A DNA stretch of 64,000 nucleotides, from NCBI GenBank assembly GCA_030680835.1, contig JAUXUD010000035.1:49321-113320 (forward strand). Direction: 5' to 3'. The DNA is from Bacteroidota bacterium (GTDB lineage Bacteria; Bacteroidota; Bacteroidia; UKL13-3). Each line of letters begins with the position of its first letter. Position 1 is the first letter of the stretch. Of this stretch, positions 25,744 through 36,335 are shown piece after piece. The notes beneath the pieces are model-generated. The model saw nothing but the letters and a program-made list of their open reading frames with translations. It had not been told where the DNA came from and ran no database searches. Position numbers and translations under genes: made by a program.

Positions 25744-28700
25744 CTAATCCATCTTTGTTATTTTAATGGTTTGGCTTATTCCATTCCTGCTCGCCTTCAC
25801 AAAATATACTCCTTGTGCCAGGCCCGATAAGCTCTTTAAAACCGAATAGTTTGTACCTGCATGTATCAGTAAAATTTCGTCCGATAATTGATTGCCCAGC
25901 ATATCATACAATTGAATTTGTGCCGTTCCGGCTGATACTGCTTCAATAGAAACTCCGGTCTCATTATAAAACGGATTTGGGTAAACACGCACTGCTTCCT
26001 GCATTACTTCTTGTTCTGTAATCATTACAATTTCCGAATATGCTGAACTGCCGTCCATATCCAGTTGCCTGAGGCGATAGTATACCACAGGTGAACCGGT
26101 TTTTGCAAACACAGCAGGATCAAGATGCGCATATTGAACAGTTTGCCTGGAATTGCCCTTTCCTTTAACAAAGATCAGGCTGGTAAAATACTCTCCGTTC
26201 ACTGAGCGCTCAATCATAAATCCACTATTATTTGTTTCTGTTGCCGTGGCCCAGTTTAATATTGCATTTCCATTTACATGAAATGCTTTAAAAAACAATA
26301 AATTAACCGGTAACGGATTTATTACGTTATTACCCCCAACTCCAAACTGTCCGTATGTATTCATGCCCGTACGGCTTAAAACCGGAGCAGCATTTGAACC
26401 TGTAGTTGCAGCATGTGTACCCGTTAATCCCCATGTACCTGCTGTATTGGCCCTGCGCATTAAAAACAAAAGCTGATAATTGCCTACTCCCAAAAATCCG
26501 GTAGCATTAAATGTGCCCGTAAAAGCACCTCCAAACATCGTTGATGAAAGATTCCAGTAACCATCAACACCTGCCCGGTTGGCTGTTACACCTGCCACAG
26601 CATCGGTAAGCGGTAAGCCGTTTGTACCGGGTATACTCATCACAAAACCAGCAGTTACCGAACCCGGTATTCCGGGCATCGTGGTGTAGTTTAGCGTTAC
26701 ATTTCTTGTGATACCATTGCTGTCGGCAAGCGGAAAAGTGGCCGAGGTATTTGATGCATTAAACCATCGTTGTAATGTTCCATAAATAGTTCCATTACCT
26801 GATAAGGTTCCAATCGACACAATATTTATTCCCAGGCCCACTCCCATGTTTCCGGTATTCAATCTGCAGGCATTTCCCAGTATCAGGCTATCACTGGCAA
26901 CCAGTATATTATTTACCGTTCCCGACATTTTTACGAGTATTGAATCGGCAAGCTCCAGAGTTCTCACCTGAGATGCCGGGACATTGGTTATGGTTTTAAC
27001 GCCTCCCGAATTAAAGAGCAGCTTATCATTTATATTTGAAATGCTGCGTGAGGGACTCCAGTTACCTGCAGTTGTAAAGTTGGCCGATATGGCACCTGTC
27101 CAGGTATATGTTGCCAAAGGCAAGGGGGGATCCACCACAATGGTATAATCCTCTGTTTCGCCCCAGTTATATGTTCCGCAGGGCGATACTACAGACGCTT
27201 CTACATATACCACACGCATACGGGTTGATCCAACCATTACTCCGTTAGGAACAGTTATTATAGCCGAAATAATCTGATTTGGAATACCTGTTGCGTATGA
27301 ACTGGTAAACACATTTTCTCCGGCATCTGTTAATATACCGTTTTGGTTCCAGTCAATGTAAATCCCAATTCGTTCTCCATAAAAGCCTCCGCAGGTTCCT
27401 TTGGTTACACTTACGTTTACCTGATCGCCGGCATGCACCACTGGTCCGGATAAGCCGGTATAATCGGAATACCTGTTAATTGCAGATCCCGGCCCCCCGG
27501 TAGTTGTACAACTGGAAGAATTGCTGAAACCCGCCATAGTTACATTAAAGATATCCTCATCTCCGGTTTGGGTTGCCTGCGAAATACAGTAAGGAGCCCT
27601 GATTACCCGTTTGCCGGCGGGCGCAGAAATGGCAGGTGTTTGCGTTGTTCCATTAAAAATCATGCTGTTCATTTGCGCATCGGCCGAATCGCCCACATTG
27701 GCAGATACCGGTATATCGTAGGTTAACCAAAAGTAATTGCTGTCATTGGCAAGTGCCTGGGTTCCACCAATCACAAAAGTACCATTAGGCGCGCTTATGG
27801 TTGAACCAAACTGATTGCTGGGTGCAAAGGTGCTGCTGGTTCCGGTATACCAAACTTTTGCATTATTGATATCGGCCAAAGCAGCTGTTGAGCCCTGTGT
27901 ACCCAAACTAAAACTGGTAATATTTACCGGAGCCCCGCTTGAACTGGTTATTACTTTTATACACAACATACTATTATTAACCGAGCTTGTTTGCAGGGCT
28001 GATAAATCGGGATGTGTTACTGTGGTACTGATATAGGTCATAGGGGCACTGATGATTCTGTTGCCTGCAGGATTGCCATTTGCAGGGATACGCCAAACGC
28101 CGAAAACTTTTACACTGTCAATTCGTGCGTCGAGAAAATTACCTATGGATGCCGATGCAGAAACATCATAAGCCAGCCAGTAATTATTCGAATCATTCAA
28201 TACTGTATCGGCAACAATAAAACTAAATGAACCCGATGGAGCAGTTACTGTTCCCAACAGTTTTGATGTATTAAAAGTCGCTGAATTTCCGCTGGCATAT
28301 AATTTTGCGCTTACAATATTTGCAGTATTTGTTGTACCGGTTGTATTAAAATTAAACTGTGTGGTTGTACCGGGCAAACATAATGTAGAAATAACTTTAA
28401 CCGGTATTCTCAGTATAGGAATATCATTGGCTCCTGCCGCAACAGAACCTGTAATCTGTATTGTGCCCGAACCTGTAAATGAGGCTGCCTGTTGAATAAT
28501 ATTTATCGAATAATCTTCGGTTTCTCCCCAGTAATAATTTCCACATGGGGGCGGAATCGTGGTGCTCTCCGAATATACCACACGTAATGTTGTAATCCCT
28601 AAACTTGCGTTGCAGGGAATGGTAACAGTACCCGATTTAATAAGTCCCAAACTTGAACTGGTAAATACTCCCGATGAATAAACCAGCTCTCCGGAATCGG

Positions 28701-31700
28701 TATAAGAGCCATTTTGGTTAAAATCAATATAGGCAGCGATAAAAGATCCAAAATTTCCATTGCAGGAGCCTGCACGGATTGAAAAAGGAGTTGCCAGGCC
28801 TTTGGCAATATCCGGTGGTGTAAGTGCCCTGTAATCAGAATACATGCGGAGGGCAGAGTATCCGCCACCGGTTGTTGTGCAGGTAGATGTGTTGTTGAGT
28901 GAACCAAAAGTAACATTCCATATTTCTTCATCGGTGGCATAAACAGCCGAAGATGTACAATAAGGCGCCCTTATTTTTCTTGAACCTGCAGGGGCACCGT
29001 TTGTGGGTACATAGGGTACTCCGTCAATAGTAACACTCGAAACAACTGCATCTACAGAATCATCAATAACGGCACCTGAAGCCACATCATAAGTTAACCA
29101 GAATACATTGGTTCCGTTTAATAAAGGCTGACTTCCCGGTATGCTGTATGCGCCGCTGGGAGCATACGAAGTGCTTCCAAATTGTGTAGTCGTACTAAAG
29201 GTTGAACTGTTTCCGGTATACCACATATTTGCATTGTCAATATTCAAATAAGGGCTTGCTGAACCCAGTGTACTGAGATTAAAATTTGTAGCATAAGCCG
29301 GAGCACCTGTTGCACTTGTATTGATTACTATTTTTAGCAGCTTGCTGTTTATACCTCCCTGTTCTACTTTCGATAATTCAGGATGTGAAGCAGTCGAGCT
29401 CACATAAGTCATGGGGATACTAATTTGTTTATTGCCCGCAGGATTTCCAACAGTGGGTGTATAGTATTGTCCGAATACTTTTACACTATCCAGTCTGCCA
29501 TCAACGTAATTTGAAGAAGTACTGGCACCTGGTGAGATGTTATAGGCCAGCCAGAAATTATCGGTATCGCCGTCATTTCCTGAAAGCGGTTCGTTAATGT
29601 TAAATATCATTTGTCCGCTTGGGGAACTTACCTGAGCGAGTAAATTGCCCGTATTAAATGTATTGCCTGTGCCCGTACCATATAAACGGGCCAGTGTAAT
29701 ATCGGAAGGGGTGGTAGTTCCTGCCGTGTTAAACCTTAATTCGGTAATGGAACCGGTGTCGCAACCCAATGCTTTTATGGGTATCCGTAATATGGAAACA
29801 TCTACAGAACCCGGCGAGGTATAACCGGTTTGCTGGATTGCCGTACTGCTTCTGTAGGCTATTGGATTGCTGATAATGTTGATTGTATAATCTTCGGTTT
29901 CGCCATAATAATAAGAGGTGCTGGCACTCAAACATGGGTTGCTTACCGCAGCATTATATTGTAAAACAATTCTCATGCGGGTATTTCCGGGCAATGCAGT
30001 ACATGGAATGGTAAAACTGCCGTTAATAGTTGTTGTTGAAGAGTTTGTAGAAGCATAAACCTGTTCATCAAAATCAAAGGTGCCATTTTGATTGTAGTCG
30101 ATAAAGATACCCAGATAAGAAGCCAGCGAAAAACCTGCTCCTGATATCATGCAGGTAGTAAAATTAACCGGAATATTCTGGAGCATATTGGCCGGATTAA
30201 GCGTAGTGTAATCGGTATATTGTTTGTTTGCATTTGAATTATTGAGGGCAGGGGTACATCCGGTGCCATTATTCAAAACAGTAACAGCACTTTGCGTCAT
30301 GCTTACCTGTCCGATATCATTATAGTTATTGTAATAAGCGGCCGAAGCACAGAATGGATATCGTATTATGCGATTGCCGGCCGGAGCTGTAGTTACCGGG
30401 GTTTCTGTATTTCCACCTGCTACAAAAGATAAGAGCACTGCATCCACCGAATCATCCACGAAGGCCGAGGAATCTATATCATAGGTAAGCCAGAAATAAT
30501 TGGTATCATTGTTCAGGGGTTGCGCTCCGGTAATAGTATAAGGTGACCATGAAGAAGATATCGTAGTGGTATCTAAATGTGTGATTCCGAATTGAGTTGT
30601 TGTTGAAAACAAGGGGCTGGTACCGGTATACCACAACCTGGCGTTTGTAATATTATTGGTATCATTTCCACCACCTGTTGCAGCCAGATTAAATTGTGTA
30701 ACATTTATCGGAGAGCCTGTTGATGTGGTCCTGATAAAAATTCGCAGCATCCGGTTATTTACCGAACCTGTTTCAACTTTGGAGAGGTCGGGGTGTATTA
30801 CATTTGAAGTTACATAAAGCATTGGATTTCCCACTACCCTGCTGCCAGCAGGATTGTTTGTTGCCGGAACATACCAGGAACCAAATGTTTTAACACTATC
30901 GATAACCGCATCCATTAAATTTCCGTTGCTTGCACTGGCTGAAATATTATAGGCTATCCAGTAATTATTTGTATCGTTTAAAACGGTATCGGAAATACTG
31001 AACACAATCTGTCCGCTTACAGAAGTTACAGTGGCCAATAAATTATTTGTATTAAAAACACTGCCTGCTCCTGTTTTATATAATTTGGCAGTAGTAATAT
31101 TACTCACATCTGTGGTACCGGTAGTACTAAATCTTAGTTCAGTTATTGTTGATGGATTGCATGAAGGAGCCAGTACTTTTACAGGAACACGCAAAATGGG
31201 AACATCGTTGGTTCCTTGCGCAACAAAGCCTGTAACCTGAACCCCTTTTGAGGCAATGTAACTTGCGGGACTATTTACAATATTAATCATATAATCCTCG
31301 GTTTCTCCCCAGTTATAGGTACCGCAGGGAGGAGGGGTAGTGGTAACTTCAGCAAAAATTACCCGCATGAGGGCATTTCCCGGAATGGCAGTGCACGGTA
31401 TTGTTATTGAACCCGTTTTTAATATTCCGGCAGTGGAACTTGTAAAACTCCCTGAGCTATATGCAAGCTCGCCGGGATCGGTTAATAATCCGTTTTGATT
31501 ATAGTCGATGTACACAACCAGGAATGAATTGTAATTGCCACCGCATGATCCTGTATTGACTGAAACCGGGGTGGATACACCCATGGAAATATTTGGGGCA
31601 GCAAGACTCATGTAGTTTGAATATCTGTTGATCAATGATCCGGGTCCGCCTGTAGTTAAACAAGTTGAAATATTATTTAAGGTTCCAAAACCAACACGCC

Positions 31701-34700
31701 ATATTTCTTCATCTCCGGTTTGTGTGGCGGCTGATGGGCAATAGGCCGCGCGTATTTTCCGGAATCCCGCAGGGGCAGAAATTGTGGGTGTGCGCACAAT
31801 ACTGTTTATCGTTATATTGCTAACTTCAGCATCCACCGAGTCGCCCAGTATGGCTCCTGCTTTTATATCATAAGTTAACCAAAAATAATTGGTATCGTTT
31901 AACAGGGGCTGCAAACCGCCGATAACATAAGGTGCCCATGAACCACTGGCAGGAGTTGTTGTTGTATAGGTTGAACCAAACTGGTTTGAGGTCGCAAATA
32001 TTGCATTATTACCTGTATAAAATATTTTGGCATTGGCAATATTGAGTGCATCATTACCCCCGCCTGTTGTATTCAGGCTGAACTGTGTAACATTTATAGG
32101 TGCGCCCGATGAAGATCCAATTACAAGAATGCGCAACATTTGATTATTTGTAGTACCAGGTTGAACCGTAATCAGCGCAGGATGATTTGCTGTTGAACCC
32201 ACATAAGACATTGGGGTATTGATAACCAGGTTGCCGCTGGGATTATTATTGGAAGGAATTTGACCTGATCCGAAAATTTTAATGCTGTCGATGCGGGCAT
32301 CCAACAGGTTCAGGGCTGGTGCCGTTGCAGAAACATCATAGGTTAGCCAATAATTTACGGTATCTCCTGTCGACCTGTCGATGGTATCAGAAACCGTGAA
32401 CATAAATGTCCCGGAAGGAGCACTAAGCGTTCCCACAAGTTTGTTTAAATTGAAAGAAGAAGATACACCGGTATTATATATTTTGGCATTTACAATATTG
32501 GCCGTATTGGTAGTGCCAATGGTATTAAAATAAAAATTTGTTACAATTCCATTTCCGCATCCTGCAAGCACAACCGGAATTCTTAATACAACAAAATCTG
32601 TGGCACCCGGGGCTACCTGACCCGTATTTTGAATGGTATTTGCAGAAACATAGGTTAAAGGTGTTGTATTTTCATAAGCACCAATTTTGGGGGGAACATT
32701 TCTTATTACGTTGTTAATATCTGTTGGAACCCACGCAGTATAATCATAACCCGTAAAACATGAAGTAACCTGTAAGTTGGTGGCACTTATGAATTTAGGA
32801 TTCACATTAAACGATGAATCACCACCGGCATTGCTTGTTTTAAAATTGCCGGAATTGTACAGTGTTGAATTTCTATATATGATACCTGCATTGGCAACAT
32901 TATAATAGATGTTGTTGTTAATGGAATTGGCAGAAACAGGTCCGCTCGTGAGATAAACAGGGGTTCCGCTGCCCGCTGCGTTGCACACAAAAATATTGTT
33001 CTTGATAATCGAATTTGTTGGCAACGCTCCAAAAAGAGCTCCGTAATTCACCCCACTCAGCGCAGCATTCATCACAACCGTATTATGAATAATTTTAACA
33101 TCGGAAAGATTTGAAGCTGATAAATAAATTCCATATGCAAAGGCATAATTTAACCGGGTAATTACATTATTAAACAACTCCAACCCTGAGCCCATTGTTG
33201 AATACGTCAGATAAATGCCTGAATAAGCAGCACCTTCAATCTTATTCCCATGGATACGTGTTGCTATACCGCTTGTGTTATTACAGTTGAATAAATAAAT
33301 ACCATAACCAAGTGTTGATGTGGGTCCGAAGGAGATGGCATTATTTAACAAATCCAACTGATGGTACACATAAATAATATAAATGCCCGCATAGTATGAA
33401 GGGGCCAGGGTATTGTAACGTACTTTATGGTTTCTATTATTATTTGGATTCCCCAAACTGTGCCCGTAAATTCCAATACTATAATACCCGCCGCTTATCG
33501 CATTGCTGTCAATAGAAACGGAGTCGATAAAATTATTTGAAAGACCCAATCCTGAAGGCGTGGCCGTAACAGAAATCCCGTAACTGGTTGTTGTACCTGC
33601 ATTTGGCAGGTTTACACTGCAGTTGTTTACAAAACAACCGGTTCCGTTATTATTGCTTCCATTCCCAATAATTCCCACACCAACCGGGCTGGTGCCTGTA
33701 TTGGTAATGGTTAAATTGCGAAAACCCACATACTTGCAGTTGTTTATCAATACAGCAGCCTGACTGGGGTTTGAAACTGAAATAATACGGCTTGCCTTAT
33801 TTCCATTACCCCCGTCAAAAGTTATGGTATTGGTAGCTGATGATCCGGCAATCGGTCCGTTAATTACAACCGGTACATTATAGGTTCCGGCCAGTACCAA
33901 AAAAGTTACCGGTCCCGAAATACCGTTGGCCAGATCATCTATTGCGGATTGGAAATTGGGATAATATCCACCCGAACCGATGGTATAGGTTCCGCTAATG
34001 GGAGCGTTTAATACTGCAGTAATGGTATCATTGGCCGGATCTGAATCAGCACTTGAATTGGGTGCATAAGTATATATTTTAAGGTTATTGGTTCCGCCTA
34101 AAGTAACCTGGTTCATTCCTGAAAATACAATACTAACTGTATCACAAACTGCCAGGGGTGTTGTATGCAGCTGTGCAACGGCCGACCCTCCGTTAAGGGT
34201 ATATGCCGTATAGAAAGAATCAACAGCATTGGCTCCCAAATTTTTTACCCTGACAATAAGGTCCTGCGAGCCCATGCTAATAGGTGTGGAAGGGCTAATC
34301 AGTGAGACCGCGCTTAAGTTATTGGATAGGGCAATATGCTGGTCGGAACCACAATGCGGATACGCCGGACGTGGCTGGCCATCCCTGTCTGTCGGCACCA
34401 TAATGCTTCCTGTTGGAGAACCTTTGGGATTGCAGGCATCCATTAAATGACCGTCGCTGTTTGGAGATGCAAAGTTGGGGATGAGATTTTTTGAAGAATC
34501 TCCACCTGCTGATATGGTTTGATAATTAGCGGTGGTATATGCTGCTCCCCGGTATAAAAGATTCGGACTGCTGGCTCCCCCCAAATAATATACATTATTA
34601 TTAATGGCAAAACTGCCGGCTGTAGTTGCAAAATTGGCTGCATAATAGCCCGCTGAAGTTGAATTCATCACAAAAATATTATTCATGCAGTTCAGGTTTC

Positions 34701-35802
34701 CTCCCATCGAATTCGAATAATAAAAGCAATAACCTGTGGTTGCATCCAAACATTTTACCGTGTTGTGGTAAACATTAAAATATCCTGCATTCGTAGCATT
34801 AAAAATATAGATTCCATAATTATTTGAATTGGATCTTCCAATAATTGTATTATTATAAACTTCTGCAGGATTGTTAGCCGTTGAACTCATATAAAACATG
34901 TTCAGCGAATAATATGAATTTACAAACTTGTTATTAATGATCCGGTGCGGATTATTCCCTGTGAAATGATTATAGCAATAATAGGAATATACTGCATAAC
35001 CGAACATGGGCGAAGCTGCCATGGTAAAAGTATTTCCAATCAGGTCGAATCCATTTTGTATATACATAATAAACAATCCTGAGTAGTAAAAATTGTTTAC
35101 GGTATTTCCTCTTATTTTAAAGAAACGGTTATATGAATTTGAAATGGTTGAAACTCCATATATATATATTCCATGATAGGCACCTGTTATGGTATTGCTG
35201 TCTATAGTTATGCTATCCATCCGCGTTTGAGTGGTAAGTCCGTAACCGGCGGCATTGGTAGTAGTAGTGATTGCAGTTGCCTGTGTGGTTCCGGTATTTG
35301 GTAAATTAATTAAACACTTTTTTATAGTGTTTCCGGTTCCGGCGTTGGTGGTTGATGATCCTACCAATGCAACACCTGTACATGTACCCGTAGCATTATT
35401 ATTTATGGTTAAATTTTTTAAAGTAACATACCTGCAATTATTTAAAATTACGATAGCTCCATTTGCAATGCTTCCCGTAATAATTGAAGTGGCCGCATTT
35501 ACACCGTCGAACACAAGGGGATTGCTTGCATTAACTCCAAAATAATTTCCTATAATTAAAGAGGAAGTTTGTGTGTATGTGCCCGCCAGTACCTGCATGG
35601 TTACAGGTCCGCTTACTCCGTTTGATGCCAGATCGGCTAGCGCAGCAGCAAATGTAGCATACGTGCCGCTTGAACCAATGGTATAGTTACCATTAAGCGG
35701 TTGGGCAATTAGTTGATTAAATGTAAGTGAAGTGAACATAACCAGCAAAAGAATGGTTCGCCGGCAATTTTTTAAATTTCTTTTGGTACAAGTTTTTTCC
35801 AT
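25744..35802 (-). CDS. Giant modular T9SS surface protein (3352 aa)
   Basis: A signal peptide (residues 1-34) leads into two regions of beta-helix-like sequence (about 35-480 and 605-1040), each opening with a YTIGSGGYYPNFQSAIDDL-type motif. A CARDB-like domain (about 485-600) lies between them. Residues about 1046-2893 hold four modules of roughly 460 aa. Each has two BNR_assoc_N-like beta domains (NYWLAYDVSA, FWLTYDI) and one GEVED domain (YIDYNQNG ... WGETEDY). A beta-rich segment and a LPVNLLFFKAF domain precede the T9SS type A tail (VYPNPFYNETG, ending IKITKMD). It is probably a very large adhesin or matrix component on the cell surface. No enzyme active site was seen. Confidence 0.9.
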   Translation of the reverse strand: MEKTCTKRNLKNCRRTILLLVMFTSLTFNQLIAQPLNGNYTIGSSGTYATFAAALADLASNGVSGPVTMQVLAGTYTQTSSLIIGNYFGVNASNPLVFDGVNAATSIITGSIANGAIVILNNCRYVTLKNLTINNNATGTCTGVALVGSSTTNAGTGNTIKKCLINLPNTGTTQATAITTTTNAAGYGLTTQTRMDSITIDSNTITGAYHGIYIYGVSTISNSYNRFFKIRGNTVNNFYYSGLFIMYIQNGFDLIGNTFTMAASPMFGYAVYSYYCYNHFTGNNPHRIINNKFVNSYYSLNMFYMSSTANNPAEVYNNTIIGRSNSNNYGIYIFNATNAGYFNVYHNTVKCLDATTGYCFYYSNSMGGNLNCMNNIFVMNSTSAGYYAANFATTAGSFAINNNVYYLGGASSPNLLYRGAAYTTANYQTISAGGDSSKNLIPNFASPNSDGHLMDACNPKGSPTGSIMVPTDRDGQPRPAYPHCGSDQHIALSNNLSAVSLISPSTPISMGSQDLIVRVKNLGANAVDSFYTAYTLNGGSAVAQLHTTPLAVCDTVSIVFSGMNQVTLGGTNNLKIYTYAPNSSADSDPANDTITAVLNAPISGTYTIGSGGYYPNFQSAIDDLANGISGPVTFLVLAGTYNVPVVINGPIAGSSATNTITFDGGNGNKASRIISVSNPSQAAVLINNCKYVGFRNLTITNTGTSPVGVGIIGNGSNNNGTGCFVNNCSVNLPNAGTTTSYGISVTATPSGLGLSNNFIDSVSIDSNAISGGYYSIGIYGHSLGNPNNNRNHKVRYNTLAPSYYAGIYIIYVYHQLDLLNNAISFGPTSTLGYGIYLFNCNNTSGIATRIHGNKIEGAAYSGIYLTYSTMGSGLELFNNVITRLNYAFAYGIYLSASNLSDVKIIHNTVVMNAALSGVNYGALFGALPTNSIIKNNIFVCNAAGSGTPVYLTSGPVSANSINNNIYYNVANAGIIYRNSTLYNSGNFKTSNAGGDSSFNVNPKFISATNLQVTSCFTGYDYTAWVPTDINNVIRNVPPKIGAYENTTPLTYVSANTIQNTGQVAPGATDFVVLRIPVVLAGCGNGIVTNFYFNTIGTTNTANIVNAKIYNTGVSSSFNLNKLVGTLSAPSGTFMFTVSDTIDRSTGDTVNYWLTYDVSATAPALNLLDARIDSIKIFGSGQIPSNNNPSGNLVINTPMSYVGSTANHPALITVQPGTTNNQMLRILVIGSSSGAPINVTQFSLNTTGGGNDALNIANAKIFYTGNNAIFATSNQFGSTYTTTTPASGSWAPYVIGGLQPLLNDTNYFWLTYDIKAGAILGDSVDAEVSNITINSIVRTPTISAPAGFRKIRAAYCPSAATQTGDEEIWRVGFGTLNNISTCLTTGGPGSLINRYSNYMSLAAPNISMGVSTPVSVNTGSCGGNYNSFLVVYIDYNQNGLLTDPGELAYSSGSFTSSTAGILKTGSITIPCTAIPGNALMRVIFAEVTTTPPPCGTYNWGETEDYMINIVNSPASYIASKGVQVTGFVAQGTNDVPILRVPVKVLAPSCNPSTITELRFSTTGTTDVSNITTAKLYKTGAGSVFNTNNLLATVTSVSGQIVFSISDTVLNDTNNYWIAYNISASASNGNLMDAVIDSVKTFGSWYVPATNNPAGSRVVGNPMLYVTSNVIHPDLSKVETGSVNNRMLRIFIRTTSTGSPINVTQFNLAATGGGNDTNNITNARLWYTGTSPLFSTTTQFGITHLDTTTISSSWSPYTITGAQPLNNDTNYFWLTYDIDSSAFVDDSVDAVLLSFVAGGNTETPVTTAPAGNRIIRYPFCASAAYYNNYNDIGQVSMTQSAVTVLNNGTGCTPALNNSNANKQYTDYTTLNPANMLQNIPVNFTTCMISGAGFSLASYLGIFIDYNQNGTFDFDEQVYASTNSSTTTINGSFTIPCTALPGNTRMRIVLQYNAAVSNPCLSASTSYYYGETEDYTINIISNPIAYRSSTAIQQTGYTSPGSVDVSILRIPIKALGCDTGSITELRFNTAGTTTPSDITLARLYGTGTGNTFNTGNLLAQVSSPSGQMIFNINEPLSGNDGDTDNFWLAYNISPGASTSSNYVDGRLDSVKVFGQYYTPTVGNPAGNKQISIPMTYVSSTASHPELSKVEQGGINSKLLKIVINTSATGAPAYATNFNLSTLGSASPYLNIDNANMWYTGNSSTFSTTTQFGSTSYAPSGAYSIPGSQPLLNGTNVFWLTYDVASGAVIDDSVDAVVSSVTIDGVPYVPTNGAPAGSRKIRAPYCTSSAVYATDEEIWNVTFGSLNNTSTCTTTGGGYSALRMYSDYRALTPPDIAKGLATPFSIRAGSCNGNFGSFIAAYIDFNQNGSYTDSGELVYSSGVFTSSSLGLIKSGTVTIPCNASLGITTLRVVYSESTTIPPPCGNYYWGETEDYSINIIQQAASFTGSGTIQITGSVAAGANDIPILRIPVKVISTLCLPGTTTQFNFNTTGTTNTANIVSAKLYASGNSATFNTSKLLGTVTAPSGSFSFIVADTVLNDSNNYWLAYDVSASASIGNFLDARIDSVKVFGVWRIPANGNPAGNRIISAPMTYISTTVTHPDLSALQTSSVNNSMLCIKVITSSSGAPVNITSFSLGTQGSTAALADINNAKVWYTGTSSTFAPSNQFGSTISAPNGTFVIGGTQALANDSNYFWLTYDIPVSANVGDSADAQMNSMIFNGTTQTPAISAPAGKRVIRAPYCISQATQTGDEDIFNVTMAGFSNSSSCTTTGGPGSAINRYSDYTGLSGPVVHAGDQVNVSVTKGTCGGFYGERIGIYIDWNQNGILTDAGENVFTSSYATGIPNQIISAIITVPNGVMVGSTRMRVVYVEASVVSPCGTYNWGETEDYTIVVDPPLPLATYTWTGAISANFTTAGNWSPSRSISNINDKLLFNSGGVKTITNVPASQVRTLELADSILVKMSGTVNNILVASDSLILGNACRLNTGNMGVGLGINIVSIGTLSGNGTIYGTLQRWFNASNTSATFPLADSNGITRNVTLNYTTMPGIPGSVTAGFVMSIPGTNGLPLTDAVAGVTANRAGVDGYWNLSSTMFGGAFTGTFNATGFLGVGNYQLLFLMRRANTAGTWGLTGTHAATTGSNAAPVLSRTGMNTYGQFGVGGNNVINPLPVNLLFFKAFHVNGNAILNWATATETNNSGFMIERSVNGEYFTSLIFVKGKGNSRQTVQYAHLDPAVFAKTGSPVVYYRLRQLDMDGSSAYSEIVMITEQEVMQEAVRVYPNPFYNETGVSIEAVSAGTAQIQLYDMLGNQLSDEILLIHAGTNYSVLKSLSGLAQGVYFVKASRNGISQTIKITKMD
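27125..32665 (-). repeat. Four ~1.39-kb coding modules (BNR_assoc_N x2 + GEVED) in the giant gene
   Basis: The GEVED openings (CPSAATQTGDEE, CASAAYYNNYND, CTSSAVYATDEE, CISQATQTGDED) fall near 31740, 30355, 28965 and 27590, a spacing of about 1385 bases. The copies are clearly related but diverged, with module 2 the most different. Such repeats may allow changes in copy number. Confidence 0.8.
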
Positions 35803-36131
35803 GACTACTGTTTTAACTTTTTACGAATTCGAATATAAATTACCAGTAAAAAAGTAATAAACAGGCTACAGGAAGTCACCGGTTCAAACAATATAAACCC
35901 ATCAATTACTTTTTACTTCCTATCAATAAAAATTAAAAGTTATAAAGACTTCAGTTGAAATCAACATTTCGAATTTTAATCAATTTTAACCTCGCTGATT
36001 TTCAGGATGTAAAAATCGCCAGACTTATTTAATTAAGAAAATATTAATAAAATGGGATTAAACCCGGATTAATTTTTAATGGATTAATCAATTAAGCAAT
36101 AGAATATTGCGCACATATATTGCAAATATTT
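35803..36131. other. Intergenic region upstream of the giant gene
   Basis: AT-rich sequence with no ORF, no clear TAnnTTTG/TTG promoter pair and no strong hairpin. It should contain the promoter of the giant surface-protein gene, but I cannot point to it. Confidence 0.4.
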
Positions 36132-36297
36132 GTGGAACACCCATCAGGGCGGGCGCAGGCCGCCCCTGCATTCAAACCACAATCATTTATTATCACATTG
36201 TACATCGTACATTGTACATCGTACATCGTACATTGTACATCGTACATTGTACATCGTACATTGTACATCGTACATCGTACATCGTACATCGTACATC
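36132..36297 (-). repeat. Hairpin plus heptamer array, left copy
   Basis: A GTGGAACACC boundary is followed by the hairpin GGGCGG-loop-CCGCCC (36147-36165) and then, at 36196-36297, fourteen heptamers CATCGTA/CATTGTA plus a partial unit (TACGATG/TACAATG on the minus strand). It is an inverted match to 37543-37776; the two copies enclose the acyl-CoA dehydrogenase gene. Confidence 0.9.
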
Positions 36298-36335
36298 CTC
36301 CCTTCACTAAAGTTACGGCAGGCAAGCGTACATTT

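Noticed and set aside
28599..28940. ORFs of 60-113 codons in other frames of the giant gene
   Set aside because: They lie fully inside the long, well-supported reading frame, have no start context, and read as shadow frames of its repeats.
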